Shown in pieces: positions 24,672 to 33,647 of a stretch of DNA of 64,000 bases; positions within the stretch are counted from its first letter, which is position 1; the number at the start of each line of letters is the position of its first letter. The notes under the pieces were generated by a model. It was not told the DNA's origin. It saw only the letters and a program-made list of their open reading frames with translations, and ran no database searches. The stretch spans positions 124,001-188,000 of the forward strand of contig NZ_LMSD01000004.1 of assembly GCF_001428045.1 (NCBI RefSeq). The letters run 5' to 3'. The DNA is from Paenibacillus sp. Soil750 (GTDB lineage Bacteria > Bacillota > Bacilli > Paenibacillales > NBRC-103111). A program made the position numbers and the translations under genes.

Positions 24672-25649
24672 ATGAAATCCCTTTTTACGCGTATTAGCCT
24701 TATCGCACTGATCAGCGTTTTTGCACTAAGCCTTGCTGCTTGTGGCAAAACGACGAATACCGAATCAGCTGCAACAACAACGACACCAGCTGCCGCTAGC
24801 CCAGCTCCTGCTGCCAAAGCAGATGGAAAGATAACCGTTCAAGATGCGGTAGGCACGGTTGAATTGCCTAAGAAGCCTGAACGTATCGTGGCCATGGAGT
24901 TCGGCTTCACAGACATCCTTGTCTCTCTTGGCGTACAGCCGATCGGGGTTGCGGACGATAGCTCCCCAGACCTTTTGATGGACTCCGTAAAAGCTTTGCT
25001 GAAAACATACACGTCCGTCGGTTCACGCTACGAGCCTAATCTTGAACTTATTTCATCCCTTAAACCAGATCTGATTATCGTTGATATTAATAAGCATAAA
25101 GCTGCGATTCCACAGCTTAAAGGTATTGCACCTGTCCTTGTGTTGGATGACTTCCAAGCGGACTACAATCAAATGCTGAAGAACGTAGGCATTATCGCAC
25201 AAGCCGTTGGTAAAGTGGAAGAAGGCAAAAAACGCCTAGCTGAGCACCAAACGAAAGTTGAAGCGATGAAAAAGAAACTTGCCGCATCGAACATTAGCAT
25301 TCTCCCTGCGGTTGTGAATCCAAAAGGCTTCTTCGCACACTCCGATCATGCGTACAGTGGATCCTTCCTCTCTATGCTTGGCTACAATGATCCGGTTAAA
25401 AATGCGACAGCTTATCCACAGATTACCCTGGAACAATTGGTTGAGGCGAATCCGAAAGTCCTATTCGTCATGCCGACTGAGAAAGTAACCATCGTGCAAG
25501 AATGGGAAAAGAATCCGCTGTGGCAGAAAATTGATGCTGTAGCAAACAAAAAAGTATTCACTGTTGAGCGACGTGACTGGTCCTTATCCCGTGGCATGAT
25601 CGGGTCGGAGAAAATCCTCGACGATATCGTGAAGAATCTGGGGCAATAG
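24672..25649 (+). CDS. Iron-siderophore ABC transporter substrate-binding lipoprotein (YfiY/FhuD type)
   Basis: A 325-residue lipoprotein with signal peptide and lipobox LAAC. A Thr/Ala/Pro-rich tether follows, then the two-lobed periplasmic-binding-protein-type fold of the FecB class, with ERIVAMEFGFTDILVSLGV, VGSRYEPNLELISSLKPDLIIV and the inter-lobe helix. Class III binding proteins like this deliver Fe(III)-siderophores to FecCD permeases. The ATG at 24672 has GGAGG 8 nt upstream. The two permease genes follow directly. By analogy with B. subtilis YfiY the cargo could be a citrate-based hydroxamate siderophore, but residues for that are not decisive. Confidence 0.9.
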   Translation: MKSLFTRISLIALISVFALSLAACGKTTNTESAATTTTPAAASPAPAAKADGKITVQDAVGTVELPKKPERIVAMEFGFTDILVSLGVQPIGVADDSSPDLLMDSVKALLKTYTSVGSRYEPNLELISSLKPDLIIVDINKHKAAIPQLKGIAPVLVLDDFQADYNQMLKNVGIIAQAVGKVEEGKKRLAEHQTKVEAMKKKLAASNISILPAVVNPKGFFAHSDHAYSGSFLSMLGYNDPVKNATAYPQITLEQLVEANPKVLFVMPTEKVTIVQEWEKNPLWQKIDAVANKKVFTVERRDWSLSRGMIGSEKILDDIVKNLGQ

Positions 25650-25653
25650 TTCG

Positions 25654-26673
25654 ATGAACCAACCCATTAACCTTGAGAAGCAGAGCCGTAAATGGCCTCT
25701 GCTCTTCCTATTTTCTGCGAGTCTAATAGCGATACTAATTGGGATTATATCTAGTTTAAAATGGGGCCAATCCCCCGTATCATGGCATACGTTGTACGAA
25801 GCTGTGACCTATCAAGGCAGTGATAAGGCACATCTATATATCCAAACGCTGCGGTTACCACGCGCCATCATGGCTTGCATCGTCGGGATGCAGCTTGGGT
25901 TGGCAGGGCTGCTCACCCAGCTCACGACCAAAAACCCGCTGGCTTCCCCTCATATTTTTGGCATCAATGCGGGAGGTGCTTTAGCGGTTGTAGTTGGACT
26001 TGTGTTCCTGCCACATTTCGGCAACATGGGGTTGATTGCTTTTGCCTTTGTTGGCGCTGCGCTAAGTGCTTTATTGGTCTGGTCGCTCGCTGGAACGGGC
26101 AGCAAACAATACGTCTATATTGCGCTCGCTGGCATCACAATCCACTTCCTCCTGTCCTCATTGACGGAAGGGGTCATTATTCTTAATCAACATGCGACAG
26201 ACAGCATGATTTTCTGGCTGGTAGGTTCTCTTAGTCAAGCCGCTTGGACGGAAGTCCGCGTGATCCTTCCGTTTTTTATAGGGGGCATGCTGCTGTTTGC
26301 GTTCATACTTCCCTCGTTTAAACTGCTGCTTGTCGATGATGAGATTGCGACGGGGCTTGGCCAACGCATCACGTTCGTGCGCGGTATCAGTGTGCTGCTC
26401 GTCATTGTACTCGCTGGCTCCGCAGTAGCCTTATGTGGTCCCATTGGCTTCGTCTGTCTGATTGTGCCGCATATTGCGCGGGCATTAGTAGGTACGAACT
26501 TGGTTCTTCTCGGACCGTTAACGGCTTTATTTGGCGGAATTCTGCTGTTATATGCTGATTTTCTTAGCCGTTTTATTGCCTTTCCGTTCGAGTCGCCTGT
26601 TGGGATCGTCACTTCTTTGATTGGCGCTCCGTTCTTCATTTACCTAGCGCTGAAGCAACGGAGGGCACGATGA
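25654..26673 (+). CDS. FecCD-family iron-siderophore permease, first subunit (YfiZ-like)
   Basis: 339 residues and about nine to ten transmembrane helices. Family marks are LRLPRAIMACIVGMQLGLAG, TKNPLASPHIFGINAGGAL and the coupling loop region GPIGFVCLIVPHIARALVG. It pairs with the following FecCD protein to form the channel. It starts 4 bp after the binding-protein gene and overlaps the next gene by ATGA. No ATPase gene is present in the unit. Confidence 0.92.
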   Translation: MNQPINLEKQSRKWPLLFLFSASLIAILIGIISSLKWGQSPVSWHTLYEAVTYQGSDKAHLYIQTLRLPRAIMACIVGMQLGLAGLLTQLTTKNPLASPHIFGINAGGALAVVVGLVFLPHFGNMGLIAFAFVGAALSALLVWSLAGTGSKQYVYIALAGITIHFLLSSLTEGVIILNQHATDSMIFWLVGSLSQAAWTEVRVILPFFIGGMLLFAFILPSFKLLLVDDEIATGLGQRITFVRGISVLLVIVLAGSAVALCGPIGFVCLIVPHIARALVGTNLVLLGPLTALFGGILLLYADFLSRFIAFPFESPVGIVTSLIGAPFFIYLALKQRRAR

Positions 26674-27668
26674 TGACCTTAAAAGCATTACGGATCCCCG
26701 TTATATCGTTGATCATTGCTTTCGTCCTGATGTTCGTATTAGCCATCATCTATGCGCATGTTGGGGCGGTTCGTATCCCTTATCGCGACGTATGGGCAGC
26801 ACTGACGGATGCGAAGCATCCTTCGTATTTTATCGTGCACCAATTGCGCTTGCCCCGTATTTTGGTTGCTATATTAGCTGGCTTTGGACTGGCAGTTGGC
26901 GGTGTCATTCTCCAAAGCGTCATTCGAAACCCCTTGGCGAGCCCCGATGTTATCGGGATTACCAAAGGGGCTGGCTTTATGGCCGCTGGGGTCATTTTCT
27001 TGTTCCCTAAGCTGCCTAGCTATTACTTACCGATTGCCGCTTTCATTGGGGCATTCGCTGCCTTCCTCTTGCTGCTCTTGTTAAGTCGTCGGTTAACCCT
27101 GCGTCCCTCCCATCTTGCCCTTGTGGGCATTGCGATTGGGACGATCTTTCAGGCTGGCATCCAGTATCTGATTGTTCGCCATCCCAGTGACATCAACGCG
27201 GCGCTGCTGTGGCTGTCCGGTAGTCTGTGGAACCGCAGCTGGAACAACGTGTACAGCCTGCTGCCGTGGATTGCCGTGCTGTTGCCCATCGTCTGGGCGA
27301 ACTTCGCCAAGCTGAACGTGTTTCAGCTTGGCGACGAGATGACCACCGCGCTCGGCGTACGGATTGGGCGGCAGCGCTTCTGGCTGCTGCTGCTCGCTGT
27401 TAGCTTAGCCGGCATCTCCGTGTCGGCTGTCGGGGCGATCGGCTTCATCGGCCTGATTGCGCCCCATATTGCGCGGAGCCTCGTCGGCGGCCGGCACCAG
27501 TGGTTGATCCCGCTCGCCGCCTTGATCGGCGCGGATCTCATGCTGCTCGGCGACTTAGTCGGCCGCGTCATTATTCTCCCACGGGAGGTCCCCGTGGGGA
27601 TTATGACGGCGGTCATCGGGACGCCGTACTTTATTTATTTGCTGCGCCGCGAGCGGCGCCGGCGGTAG
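26670..27668 (+). CDS. FecCD-family iron-siderophore permease, second subunit (YfhA-like)
   Basis: 332 residues with the same fold: LRLPRILVAILAGFGLAVGG, IRNPLASPDVIGITKGAG, and GAIGFIGLIAPHIARSLVG as ATPase-coupling loop. Codon 1 overlaps the stop of the first permease (ATGA), so the two are translationally coupled and made in equal amounts. The last third is more GC-rich than the first. The operon ends here without an ATPase; a shared FhuC/YusV-type ATPase encoded elsewhere is expected. Confidence 0.92.
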   Translation: MMTLKALRIPVISLIIAFVLMFVLAIIYAHVGAVRIPYRDVWAALTDAKHPSYFIVHQLRLPRILVAILAGFGLAVGGVILQSVIRNPLASPDVIGITKGAGFMAAGVIFLFPKLPSYYLPIAAFIGAFAAFLLLLLLSRRLTLRPSHLALVGIAIGTIFQAGIQYLIVRHPSDINAALLWLSGSLWNRSWNNVYSLLPWIAVLLPIVWANFAKLNVFQLGDEMTTALGVRIGRQRFWLLLLAVSLAGISVSAVGAIGFIGLIAPHIARSLVGGRHQWLIPLAALIGADLMLLGDLVGRVIILPREVPVGIMTAVIGTPYFIYLLRRERRRR

Positions 27669-27832
27669 GAGCCATAACTAACTCTCATTGCTAGCTTTGA
27701 TCTATTTGCGTTTCTCAAGCTTCTATTGTTTCCAACTAGCTAATTATTGAAGAGGCAATCACGTGGAAAGCCTCTGTGGTTGAGGTGGACTCGGGTGTTA
27801 GAGTCGGAGCACCTACTTACCTGATCTCCGCT

Positions 27833-28019
27833 TTAACTGTATAAACTACAGTTAATTTTCGCGAATTCGCTTGTTTCTAACGAATAACTGGAAAACATGC
27901 AGCTAATTCGTTGCGATTTCGATGAATCGGGCTAAGCCCTGAAAATTAGCTGTAGGAAATACATCTAATCCTTTAAATGCGTGAAACAGAGCTCAATTAG
28001 CTGGAGTAAATCCAGTTAT
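27833..28019. repeat. Dyad array C (exact 51-62-51 spacing) after the siderophore operon
   Basis: Dyads start at 27833, 27884, 27946 and 27997, exactly 51, 62 and 51 bp apart, with linkers of 28, 39 and 28 bp. Left arms are TTAACTGTA, ATAACTGGA, TTAGCTGTA and TTAGCTGGA; right arms are TACAGTTAA, TGCAGCTAA, TACATCTAA and TCCAGTTAT. The first unit is a perfect 9-bp inverted repeat. It lies between the permease stop and a bidirectional terminator in a 500-bp gap. A lone left-arm-like TTAGATGG follows at 28038; otherwise I see nothing there. Confidence 0.88.
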
Positions 28020-28120
28020 TCGTGTTTGACCCGCTGATTAGATGGGTAATCGGGAGTAGGGGGAACTCAGTACTGGCCATAAACTAAGTAGTCACTTCAC
28101 TCCCCCGATTTCCTACCAAA

Positions 28121-28155
28121 AAGGAGTCCAACCCCTTACCAGGGTTGGACTCCTT
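28121..28155. terminator. Bidirectional terminator, siderophore operon and NTT-HEAT-CNBD gene
   Basis: AAGGAGTCCAACCC pairs with GGGTTGGACTCCTT around a 7-nt loop, symmetrical in both directions. Confidence 0.8.
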
Positions 28156-28169
28156 CTCTGTTTACTATG

Positions 28170-31100
28170 CTAAATCATGCCACGCAGGCGATCCGCAATG
28201 ACGCGCATCATGCTGCGGAGTACGTCGATGTTCTGGAAGCAGAAGCTCAGCACGAGATCACGGTGCAGCTGGAGCAGCACGGCTGGGTCCTTCGCTGTGC
28301 AATCTGCTGATCGAGGGCCGCTGTCGATGATGGCCATTTCGCCGAAGAATGCGCCTTCGCCCAACAGCGCGAACTCCTCGCTGCCGCGGTGGACGCGGAT
28401 GCTTCCCTCGATGATGCCATACATCGTATCTCCGAAGTCACCTGCGCGGCAGACCGCTTCACCAGGCTCATAGGCAACTTCCTCCACCATTTGAGCCAAC
28501 CACATGAAGTCGTTCGGGCCCAGATGGGCGAAGAGGTCGATCTTTTGCAAGACGAGGATCCGACGTAAAATCACTTCATCCCTCGTCAAATCTGTCGCAG
28601 CCTGTGGCTCCTGCACGGCCGCTGCGGCAGCCTCCGACTGAGCAAGAACAAGCTCTGACTGAGCAGCCTCTTCATTCCCATCTCGTCCTTGATCTCGCAC
28701 TTGACCATGAACTTGATCTTCTCCTTGACCTTCCACCAGAGCTCGCCCCTGATCGTCCGCCAACTCTTCCCCTTGCTCCACCGCAGAAGCCTGCGCTTTC
28801 TCCTGCCCACGCTCTAACTCGGAGCGCAGTCTTCGCGAAAGCAGCTTCATCATTTCAACAGCAATGCTCGTCTGATCGAACATCATATCATAGAATACAG
28901 ATGAGTCCAGTCGCCACAGCACCATGGTGTCTTCTGCTTTAATCGTTGCTGTACGCGCACTGTTCGTCAGAATCGCCATCTCACCGAAGCAATCACCGAG
29001 ATTGAGCTCTCCGAGGAGCTTCTTGTTGCGATAAACGCCAGCTCTGCCCTCATCTACTAACATAAGGGAGTCGCCTGGATCGCCCTCTCTAATGATCGTA
29101 TTGCCTTGTTCGACGGCCAATTTATGCAATCGCTTGGCAATAACAGATAAGTCTCTGCTCGTGAGTCCCTGGAATAACGAAACACGACGAAGCAACTGCA
29201 CGCGATGCATGAGATCTGCAAGCTCTACGTTCACCACTGTCTCCGACTTCCGAAGTGTATGGTACTGGATCGTTTGAGTCAGCCATTCATCACCTTGCTC
29301 AGCTAGCCAGCTCAAATGCAGATTCAGCTCAACCTTACTTGCGGTTACCTTGGACAGCTTGCGAGAGCCTGCCATGAATTTGGCCATCTCTGTACGCAAA
29401 GTCCCTTGAAGCGTCTGATCAATGACCTCTTCGGCATTAGCCTGCTGACGCGAATCTCCTTCCGACCAGTCCAGATACACGGCCTGCATGGTTTGCCCAT
29501 CTTTCAGAAGCGCCAACAATAAAAACACACGACGAGTAATGGCCGTACGAATTTCGCCGATCATCTTCTCAATCTCCGCATAGTCATCTACACCAACAAC
29601 GCATGCACCATGCTCAGCGAACTGTGCATACAGCGTAAGCTCTTGGAAAATATAGCCCTCCACCTTGCGGCTATCCGGCTGAAGCAACTGCTTACTCATG
29701 CGTTGCAATGACTCTAAGATACGATCACGCAGGGCGTATGGCGCTTTCTCATAACAAGCAAACAACATGTCCATCGCACGTTGGGTTGCAATCCTTTCAA
29801 ACACCGCAGGCAAATACAAACTAATTTCCTGTTGCTCCAAATAAGGCGCCAGTTGTGGCAGCACATCATCTTCATCGTATGCGGCGAGCGCGTCGATGGC
29901 GTAGCGCCGGGTTTTGCTATCTTTTAACATACCTATAATGGGTACTAGTAACGGAGGCACGTGGAGGATAGCAGCAGACTCCAAAGCGCGAATTCGAACC
30001 AAGGGACTGTTATCCTGCAAAAGGGAGATAAGCGGCTTGTAAAAATTTTTCACACGGATTTGTCCGAATAACGCGGCCATCGCGATCCGTTCCTCTTCGT
30101 GTCCGCTCTCCATCATGTCTTTCAGCTTCCCAACCGCGCGGAACATGCCTTCAATGCTGTAGTATTTGACTAAGCCAGCAATCGTTGCTGCTTGAACCTC
30201 GACAGAAGAATCTTCCAAATGCACAGTAATCTCATCGACATAATCTTCTTCCGCATAAGCGGAGAGCGCGATAATCGCCTTGGCTCTGACTTGTACATGT
30301 TCAGATGTGATCAGTTCCTGCAAAACAGGCTCAAAACCTTCGGGTACCTTCATCTCCACATACGCCAAGGCCTCTAAGCGAATTTCGGGTATGCTATGAC
30401 GCAGTAAACCGTCCAAATGAAGGGTTAGATCAAATGAGCTTGTCTCCTTCAAAAGACCGAACGCATACAACGCTTGCTGCTTGTCCGAACCATTCAGCGC
30501 ATCGATCAAGATTTGCCGAGTTACGGAATCCATGAGATTAAGCTCGACCTTTTGCAGGTCGTCGCCGCCTGTTTTGAGGTTGGACAAGAGCGTCGTCAAG
30601 TACGCTTTCTTTACCTTGATGCCCGCAAATATCCCCACAACGAGCAAAACTAAGACGATATAACTCAACTTCTCAGGGGCTACGAATCGTGTAACGAGGA
30701 GAAGGCAGATGGCTGCAAGTCCTTTGGCACCGTTACGGACAATCCCGTCCAAGAAGCCCTTCGCTTTATTCCGCCATTCCGGAGGAACGGGGAACATCAC
30801 TAATTGGCTCACGGAGGAGTAGATCGTATCACCAACGACTTTATCGCTTCCTTTGACAACAACCGCCATAGCAAGGACCGGCAATACCAGAATCCCGAGA
30901 CTACCCGCGAAGAGAGCAATCGGGAAAATTAATAGCGCCGTCATCACACCGAATCGCGTAATCACACGCCCTGACACGAACAATTGCACACAAAGGGCAA
31001 TCAACCCTGAGAAGCCGTAGAAGCTTCCCATAAAGCCGGCTAATGCTTCATTTTGCAAGGTGCCACGCAGAATGACTTTGAATTGATAATCAATTAAGGT

Positions 31101-31868
31101 TAGAGAAACGACAAGCGCAGCAGCCAAAATTGCGACATATTTGAGATGCGGCACACTCGCGAAAAGGCCGCCTTTTTGCTGGACAGATGACGACTTAGAT
31201 GAGGCTTTGCGTACCTGCGCTGGCTTCGAATCACCCTGATCTTTGGTCATGCCCAAGATGACAAATACCACCACAAGACCAAGTAATTGTAGTCCGGCAT
31301 ACACATAGATTAAATTCGCCGTTCCGACGAGTGGAACAAGAACCTTGAGGCCGAAACCGCTCAAAATCCCGCCCATAATCCCCCCACTACCTACGAGCCC
31401 GATCATTTGCTTCGCTTTCCGTTGGTCCATTACCGAAGTTGCGAACTGCCAGAAGCATACGATCATCAGAAAATTGAACACATCGTATCCGATATAAATG
31501 ACAGGAAACACCCATCGCAGCTCGAGTCCTACACCGAATCTAGAGATTAGCACGAAAGCCGAGATCAGCGGAATCATCAGCTTGAGAAGGGTTTCTAAGC
31601 GTACCCTGGGAGAGAATCGTTGGAACACGATGCCTGCCGTAATCATGACAAGTGCCTGCGGCAAGTACATCAGGGACAAATACGAATTGTCGAATCGACT
31701 TAGGAAGAGTGTATCCGCCGCCGTCCGTCCGATGGTCGATGCCGATACCACGAAGAACAAATAGGCAAATAACAGAAATACTTTTCTGTATTCCTTCTTA
31801 TCCTCTGTCATCTTATTTAGAAAGGAACGATACGTTTTACTAATACTGCTACTCACACGACACCTCAT
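28170..31868 (-). CDS. ADP/ATP-translocase-like (NTT) membrane protein fused to HEAT-like repeats and two cyclic-nucleotide-binding domains
   Basis: 1232 residues. Residues about 28-425 form a polytopic membrane domain resembling bacterial nucleotide transporters (NTT/Tlc family): FAYLFFVVSASTIGRTAADTLFLSRF and a second half with KVVGDTIYSSVSQLVMFPVP. About 450-860 are tandem helical repeats of HEAT type. About 905-1010 and 1105-1230 are two CNBDs, each with a phosphate-cassette-like motif (GEMAILTNSARTAT and GEMAIIDSGPRSAD), so both keep the Glu and Arg that bind cyclic nucleotides. A Gln/Glu/Gly-rich linker joins them. NTT-HEAT-CNBD fusions exist in other phyla; their role is unknown. The start is uncertain: ATG 31868 lacks a site, GTG 31856 has GAGGTG nearby. 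The gene is monocistronic. Confidence 0.85.
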   Translation of the reverse strand: MRCRVSSSISKTYRSFLNKMTEDKKEYRKVFLLFAYLFFVVSASTIGRTAADTLFLSRFDNSYLSLMYLPQALVMITAGIVFQRFSPRVRLETLLKLMIPLISAFVLISRFGVGLELRWVFPVIYIGYDVFNFLMIVCFWQFATSVMDQRKAKQMIGLVGSGGIMGGILSGFGLKVLVPLVGTANLIYVYAGLQLLGLVVVFVILGMTKDQGDSKPAQVRKASSKSSSVQQKGGLFASVPHLKYVAILAAALVVSLTLIDYQFKVILRGTLQNEALAGFMGSFYGFSGLIALCVQLFVSGRVITRFGVMTALLIFPIALFAGSLGILVLPVLAMAVVVKGSDKVVGDTIYSSVSQLVMFPVPPEWRNKAKGFLDGIVRNGAKGLAAICLLLVTRFVAPEKLSYIVLVLLVVGIFAGIKVKKAYLTTLLSNLKTGGDDLQKVELNLMDSVTRQILIDALNGSDKQQALYAFGLLKETSSFDLTLHLDGLLRHSIPEIRLEALAYVEMKVPEGFEPVLQELITSEHVQVRAKAIIALSAYAEEDYVDEITVHLEDSSVEVQAATIAGLVKYYSIEGMFRAVGKLKDMMESGHEEERIAMAALFGQIRVKNFYKPLISLLQDNSPLVRIRALESAAILHVPPLLVPIIGMLKDSKTRRYAIDALAAYDEDDVLPQLAPYLEQQEISLYLPAVFERIATQRAMDMLFACYEKAPYALRDRILESLQRMSKQLLQPDSRKVEGYIFQELTLYAQFAEHGACVVGVDDYAEIEKMIGEIRTAITRRVFLLLALLKDGQTMQAVYLDWSEGDSRQQANAEEVIDQTLQGTLRTEMAKFMAGSRKLSKVTASKVELNLHLSWLAEQGDEWLTQTIQYHTLRKSETVVNVELADLMHRVQLLRRVSLFQGLTSRDLSVIAKRLHKLAVEQGNTIIREGDPGDSLMLVDEGRAGVYRNKKLLGELNLGDCFGEMAILTNSARTATIKAEDTMVLWRLDSSVFYDMMFDQTSIAVEMMKLLSRRLRSELERGQEKAQASAVEQGEELADDQGRALVEGQGEDQVHGQVRDQGRDGNEEAAQSELVLAQSEAAAAAVQEPQAATDLTRDEVILRRILVLQKIDLFAHLGPNDFMWLAQMVEEVAYEPGEAVCRAGDFGDTMYGIIEGSIRVHRGSEEFALLGEGAFFGEMAIIDSGPRSADCTAKDPAVLLQLHRDLVLSFCFQNIDVLRSMMRVIADRLRGMI

Positions 31869-31963
31869 TCTAAAAATTAAACGATCATGACTCTTTCCTA
31901 AAATTGTACCAGAAGTCCTAGGAAAAAATAACTACATTTTCAACAAAACGACGTAAGAAAATA

Positions 31964-31996
31964 CAAAAAAAGACATCATCCGTAGATGTGTCTTCC
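31964..31996 (-). terminator. Terminator of the DUF6526-like gene
   Basis: On the minus strand AAGACA and CATC pair with GATG and TGTCTT and are followed by T7. Confidence 0.7.
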
Positions 31997-32010
31997 TAGC
32001 AGACATTCTA

Positions 32011-32445
32011 TTAAATTCTAAAATTGTCGCCTCTCCAGCTGCGAATTGCTTTCTTAATCGCATCCGGACTCATCCGCTCCGCTGCTGCCTTCTTACAAAG
32101 TGTAGGAAACTCTTCATCCGATGCAAAACGCAAAGCCGTAATTTGTCCCATCGTCAATTTCTTATCTAACAGCTTCTGTGTCAGCACGAAGTGCCGAAGG
32201 TTCTCTTCTGCCCGAATCGCCCGATCCTGCGCCTTGATCGGGTAGGAACGGATAAGCACAAAGATCACAACCACAATAACAGCAATGAGGACAAAAATGA
32301 CTGCTGGCAGCACCTGATCGTTGGTCCGTAAAGCGCTAACGAGCTGCATAATGGATAGAACCACTAAGCCTAATGCCAACAACGAAAACACATAGTGAAA
32401 CAACGGATGCATACGTCGATGATTGACATAATTCTGAACCTTCAT
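32011..32445 (-). CDS. DUF6526-like membrane protein
   Basis: 144 residues. A conserved-looking start (QNYVNHRRMHPLFHYVF) is followed by two transmembrane segments (about 15-37 and 45-66) and then a basic, helical cytosolic part with EENLRHFVLTQKLLDKKLTMGQITALRFASDEEFPTL (family core near residues 80-120). I recognise the pattern as the DUF6526 family of unknown function, from memory. It is preceded by a 74-residue gene only 4 bp upstream, so the two form a unit. The two hydrophobic segments suggest a cytosol-facing membrane protein. Confidence 0.7.
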   Translation of the reverse strand: MKVQNYVNHRRMHPLFHYVFSLLALGLVVLSIMQLVSALRTNDQVLPAVIFVLIAVIVVVIFVLIRSYPIKAQDRAIRAEENLRHFVLTQKLLDKKLTMGQITALRFASDEEFPTLCKKAAAERMSPDAIKKAIRSWRGDNFRI

Positions 32446-32449
32446 CTAC

Positions 32450-32674
32450 TTATTTCCCCACAATCTGAGTAATCTCACTCTCTAATAATAGATAACGGTG
32501 CACACTTCGCATGATCGGCACTTTCGTCAAATTGTTTTTGTCTACATATTGCTTCATCTGATCTTTGGACAGACCTAAGATCTTACCCGCTTCCATTACC
32601 GTGAGCACCGCTTCATTGCTAGTCGCGTTGAAGGTTGTCTTCACCTTTTGATTCCAGTCTTCAAATGATTGCAT
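32450..32674 (-). CDS. Small HTH-like protein
   Basis: 74 residues with the centre VLTVMEAGKILGLSKDQMKQYVDKNNLTKVP, which has the shape of a MerR/excisionase-like helix-turn-helix followed by a basic strand (MRSVHRYLLLESEI). It could be a small DNA-binding protein. It sits 4 bp upstream of the DUF6526-like gene, with about 80 bp to the alarmone synthetase gene on the same strand. I do not recognise a named family. Confidence 0.65.
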   Translation of the reverse strand: MQSFEDWNQKVKTTFNATSNEAVLTVMEAGKILGLSKDQMKQYVDKNNLTKVPIMRSVHRYLLLESEITQIVGK

Positions 32675-32753
32675 GTTTTCGCACCCTTCTCAATCCGATC
32701 CTTCTATTATAGCACGAAAACACCTTCTTCACCCAATTACCTTCATCTGCCAT

Positions 32754-33518
32754 CTAGGACTCCTCTTCACTCATGAGCGCTAGCAGTGCTTTCGGCAACG
32801 CAAATTTCTGATTGCTTATCATGATTTGATTCAAGGCTTCTTCGGCGATATCCGCCTGCTCTTCCTTAATCACACTGATCTCCGCATGCAGCCGTTCCAT
32901 CTGTGAATCAAGTGCCGCCGCTGAGGCTGCTGCTTGCTTTAACTCTTCTAAGAGACGAGCGGGTACAGCTTGGTTGCCTTCATTAAACTTATAAAATATT
33001 TTATGCTCCAGGCTTGCCCAACAGTCCATAGCAATCGTACGAATTTGCACTTCCATACAGACGCGCTCTTCGCGGTCCGACATATGTACAGGCACTTCAA
33101 TGAGCAAATGTAAGCTTTGGTAGCCATTCGGCTTCGGATTCTTGATATAGTCTTTTTCGCTCAAAATATGAAGATCATTCTGATTTCTCAACATCTTGGA
33201 AATGACATAAATATCAGACACGAATGAGCATGTAATTCGCAGGCCGGCAATATCTTTCACGCTGCCCTTAATGCCTTCGAAAGAGAGCTCTCCGCCTTTT
33301 CTCATCAGCTTTTGAAAAATACCTTCAGGCGATTTCAACCGAGACTTCGTGTGTTCAATCGGGTTATATTCATGCAGCATCTCGAATTCTTGAACGAGGA
33401 TATCAATTCTCGTCTCCATTTCATCCAGCGCAAACTTATAGGTCATCATAAAACGTGTAATTTCGTGCTTAAACTTTTTCAAATCATTCATCGAAAACTG
33501 ATTCGTAATCATATTCAT
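32754..33518 (-). CDS. Small alarmone synthetase, YwaC/RelP type
   Basis: About 254 residues. It transfers pyrophosphate from ATP to GDP or GTP to make (p)ppGpp. The RelA/SpoT synthetase fold is clear: KSRLKSPEGIFQKLMRKGG, GSVKDIAGLRITCSF with the catalytic Asp, KDYIKNPKPNGYQSLHLLIEVPV, and the EVQIRTIAMDCWASLEH motif. There is no hydrolase, TGS or ACT domain, so it only synthesises. The NPKPNGYQSLH form is closer to YwaC/RelP than to YjbM/RelQ. The ATG at 33518 has GGATGG 8 nt upstream. YwaC-type enzymes are usually induced by cell-wall or alkaline stress. Confidence 0.9.
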   Translation of the reverse strand: MNMITNQFSMNDLKKFKHEITRFMMTYKFALDEMETRIDILVQEFEMLHEYNPIEHTKSRLKSPEGIFQKLMRKGGELSFEGIKGSVKDIAGLRITCSFVSDIYVISKMLRNQNDLHILSEKDYIKNPKPNGYQSLHLLIEVPVHMSDREERVCMEVQIRTIAMDCWASLEHKIFYKFNEGNQAVPARLLEELKQAAASAAALDSQMERLHAEISVIKEEQADIAEEALNQIMISNQKFALPKALLALMSEEES

Positions 33519-33606
33519 ACAGAATTCCATCCTTTGGTCATGGTTATTTTCCCATTCCTTGCTAGTTTAAATCATGGAGATCGCTCTACGCAAATGCAGC
33601 GATGAG

Positions 33607-33630
33607 AAAAGACACCGCTAGGGTGTCTTT
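33607..33630 (-). terminator. Terminator of the HAMP-type chemoreceptor gene
   Basis: AAAAGACACC and GGTGTCTTT form the stem around a short loop. On the minus strand it follows the stop of the chemoreceptor gene and ends in TTTTC. Confidence 0.7.
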
Positions 33631-33647
33631 CGTGTCCGTTGTATGAA

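Noticed and set aside
27833-28019. Dyad arrays as CRISPR arrays
   Set aside because: The repeated parts are short inverted repeats with variable arms, the linkers alternate 28 and 39 bp, there are only four units, and no cas gene is present.
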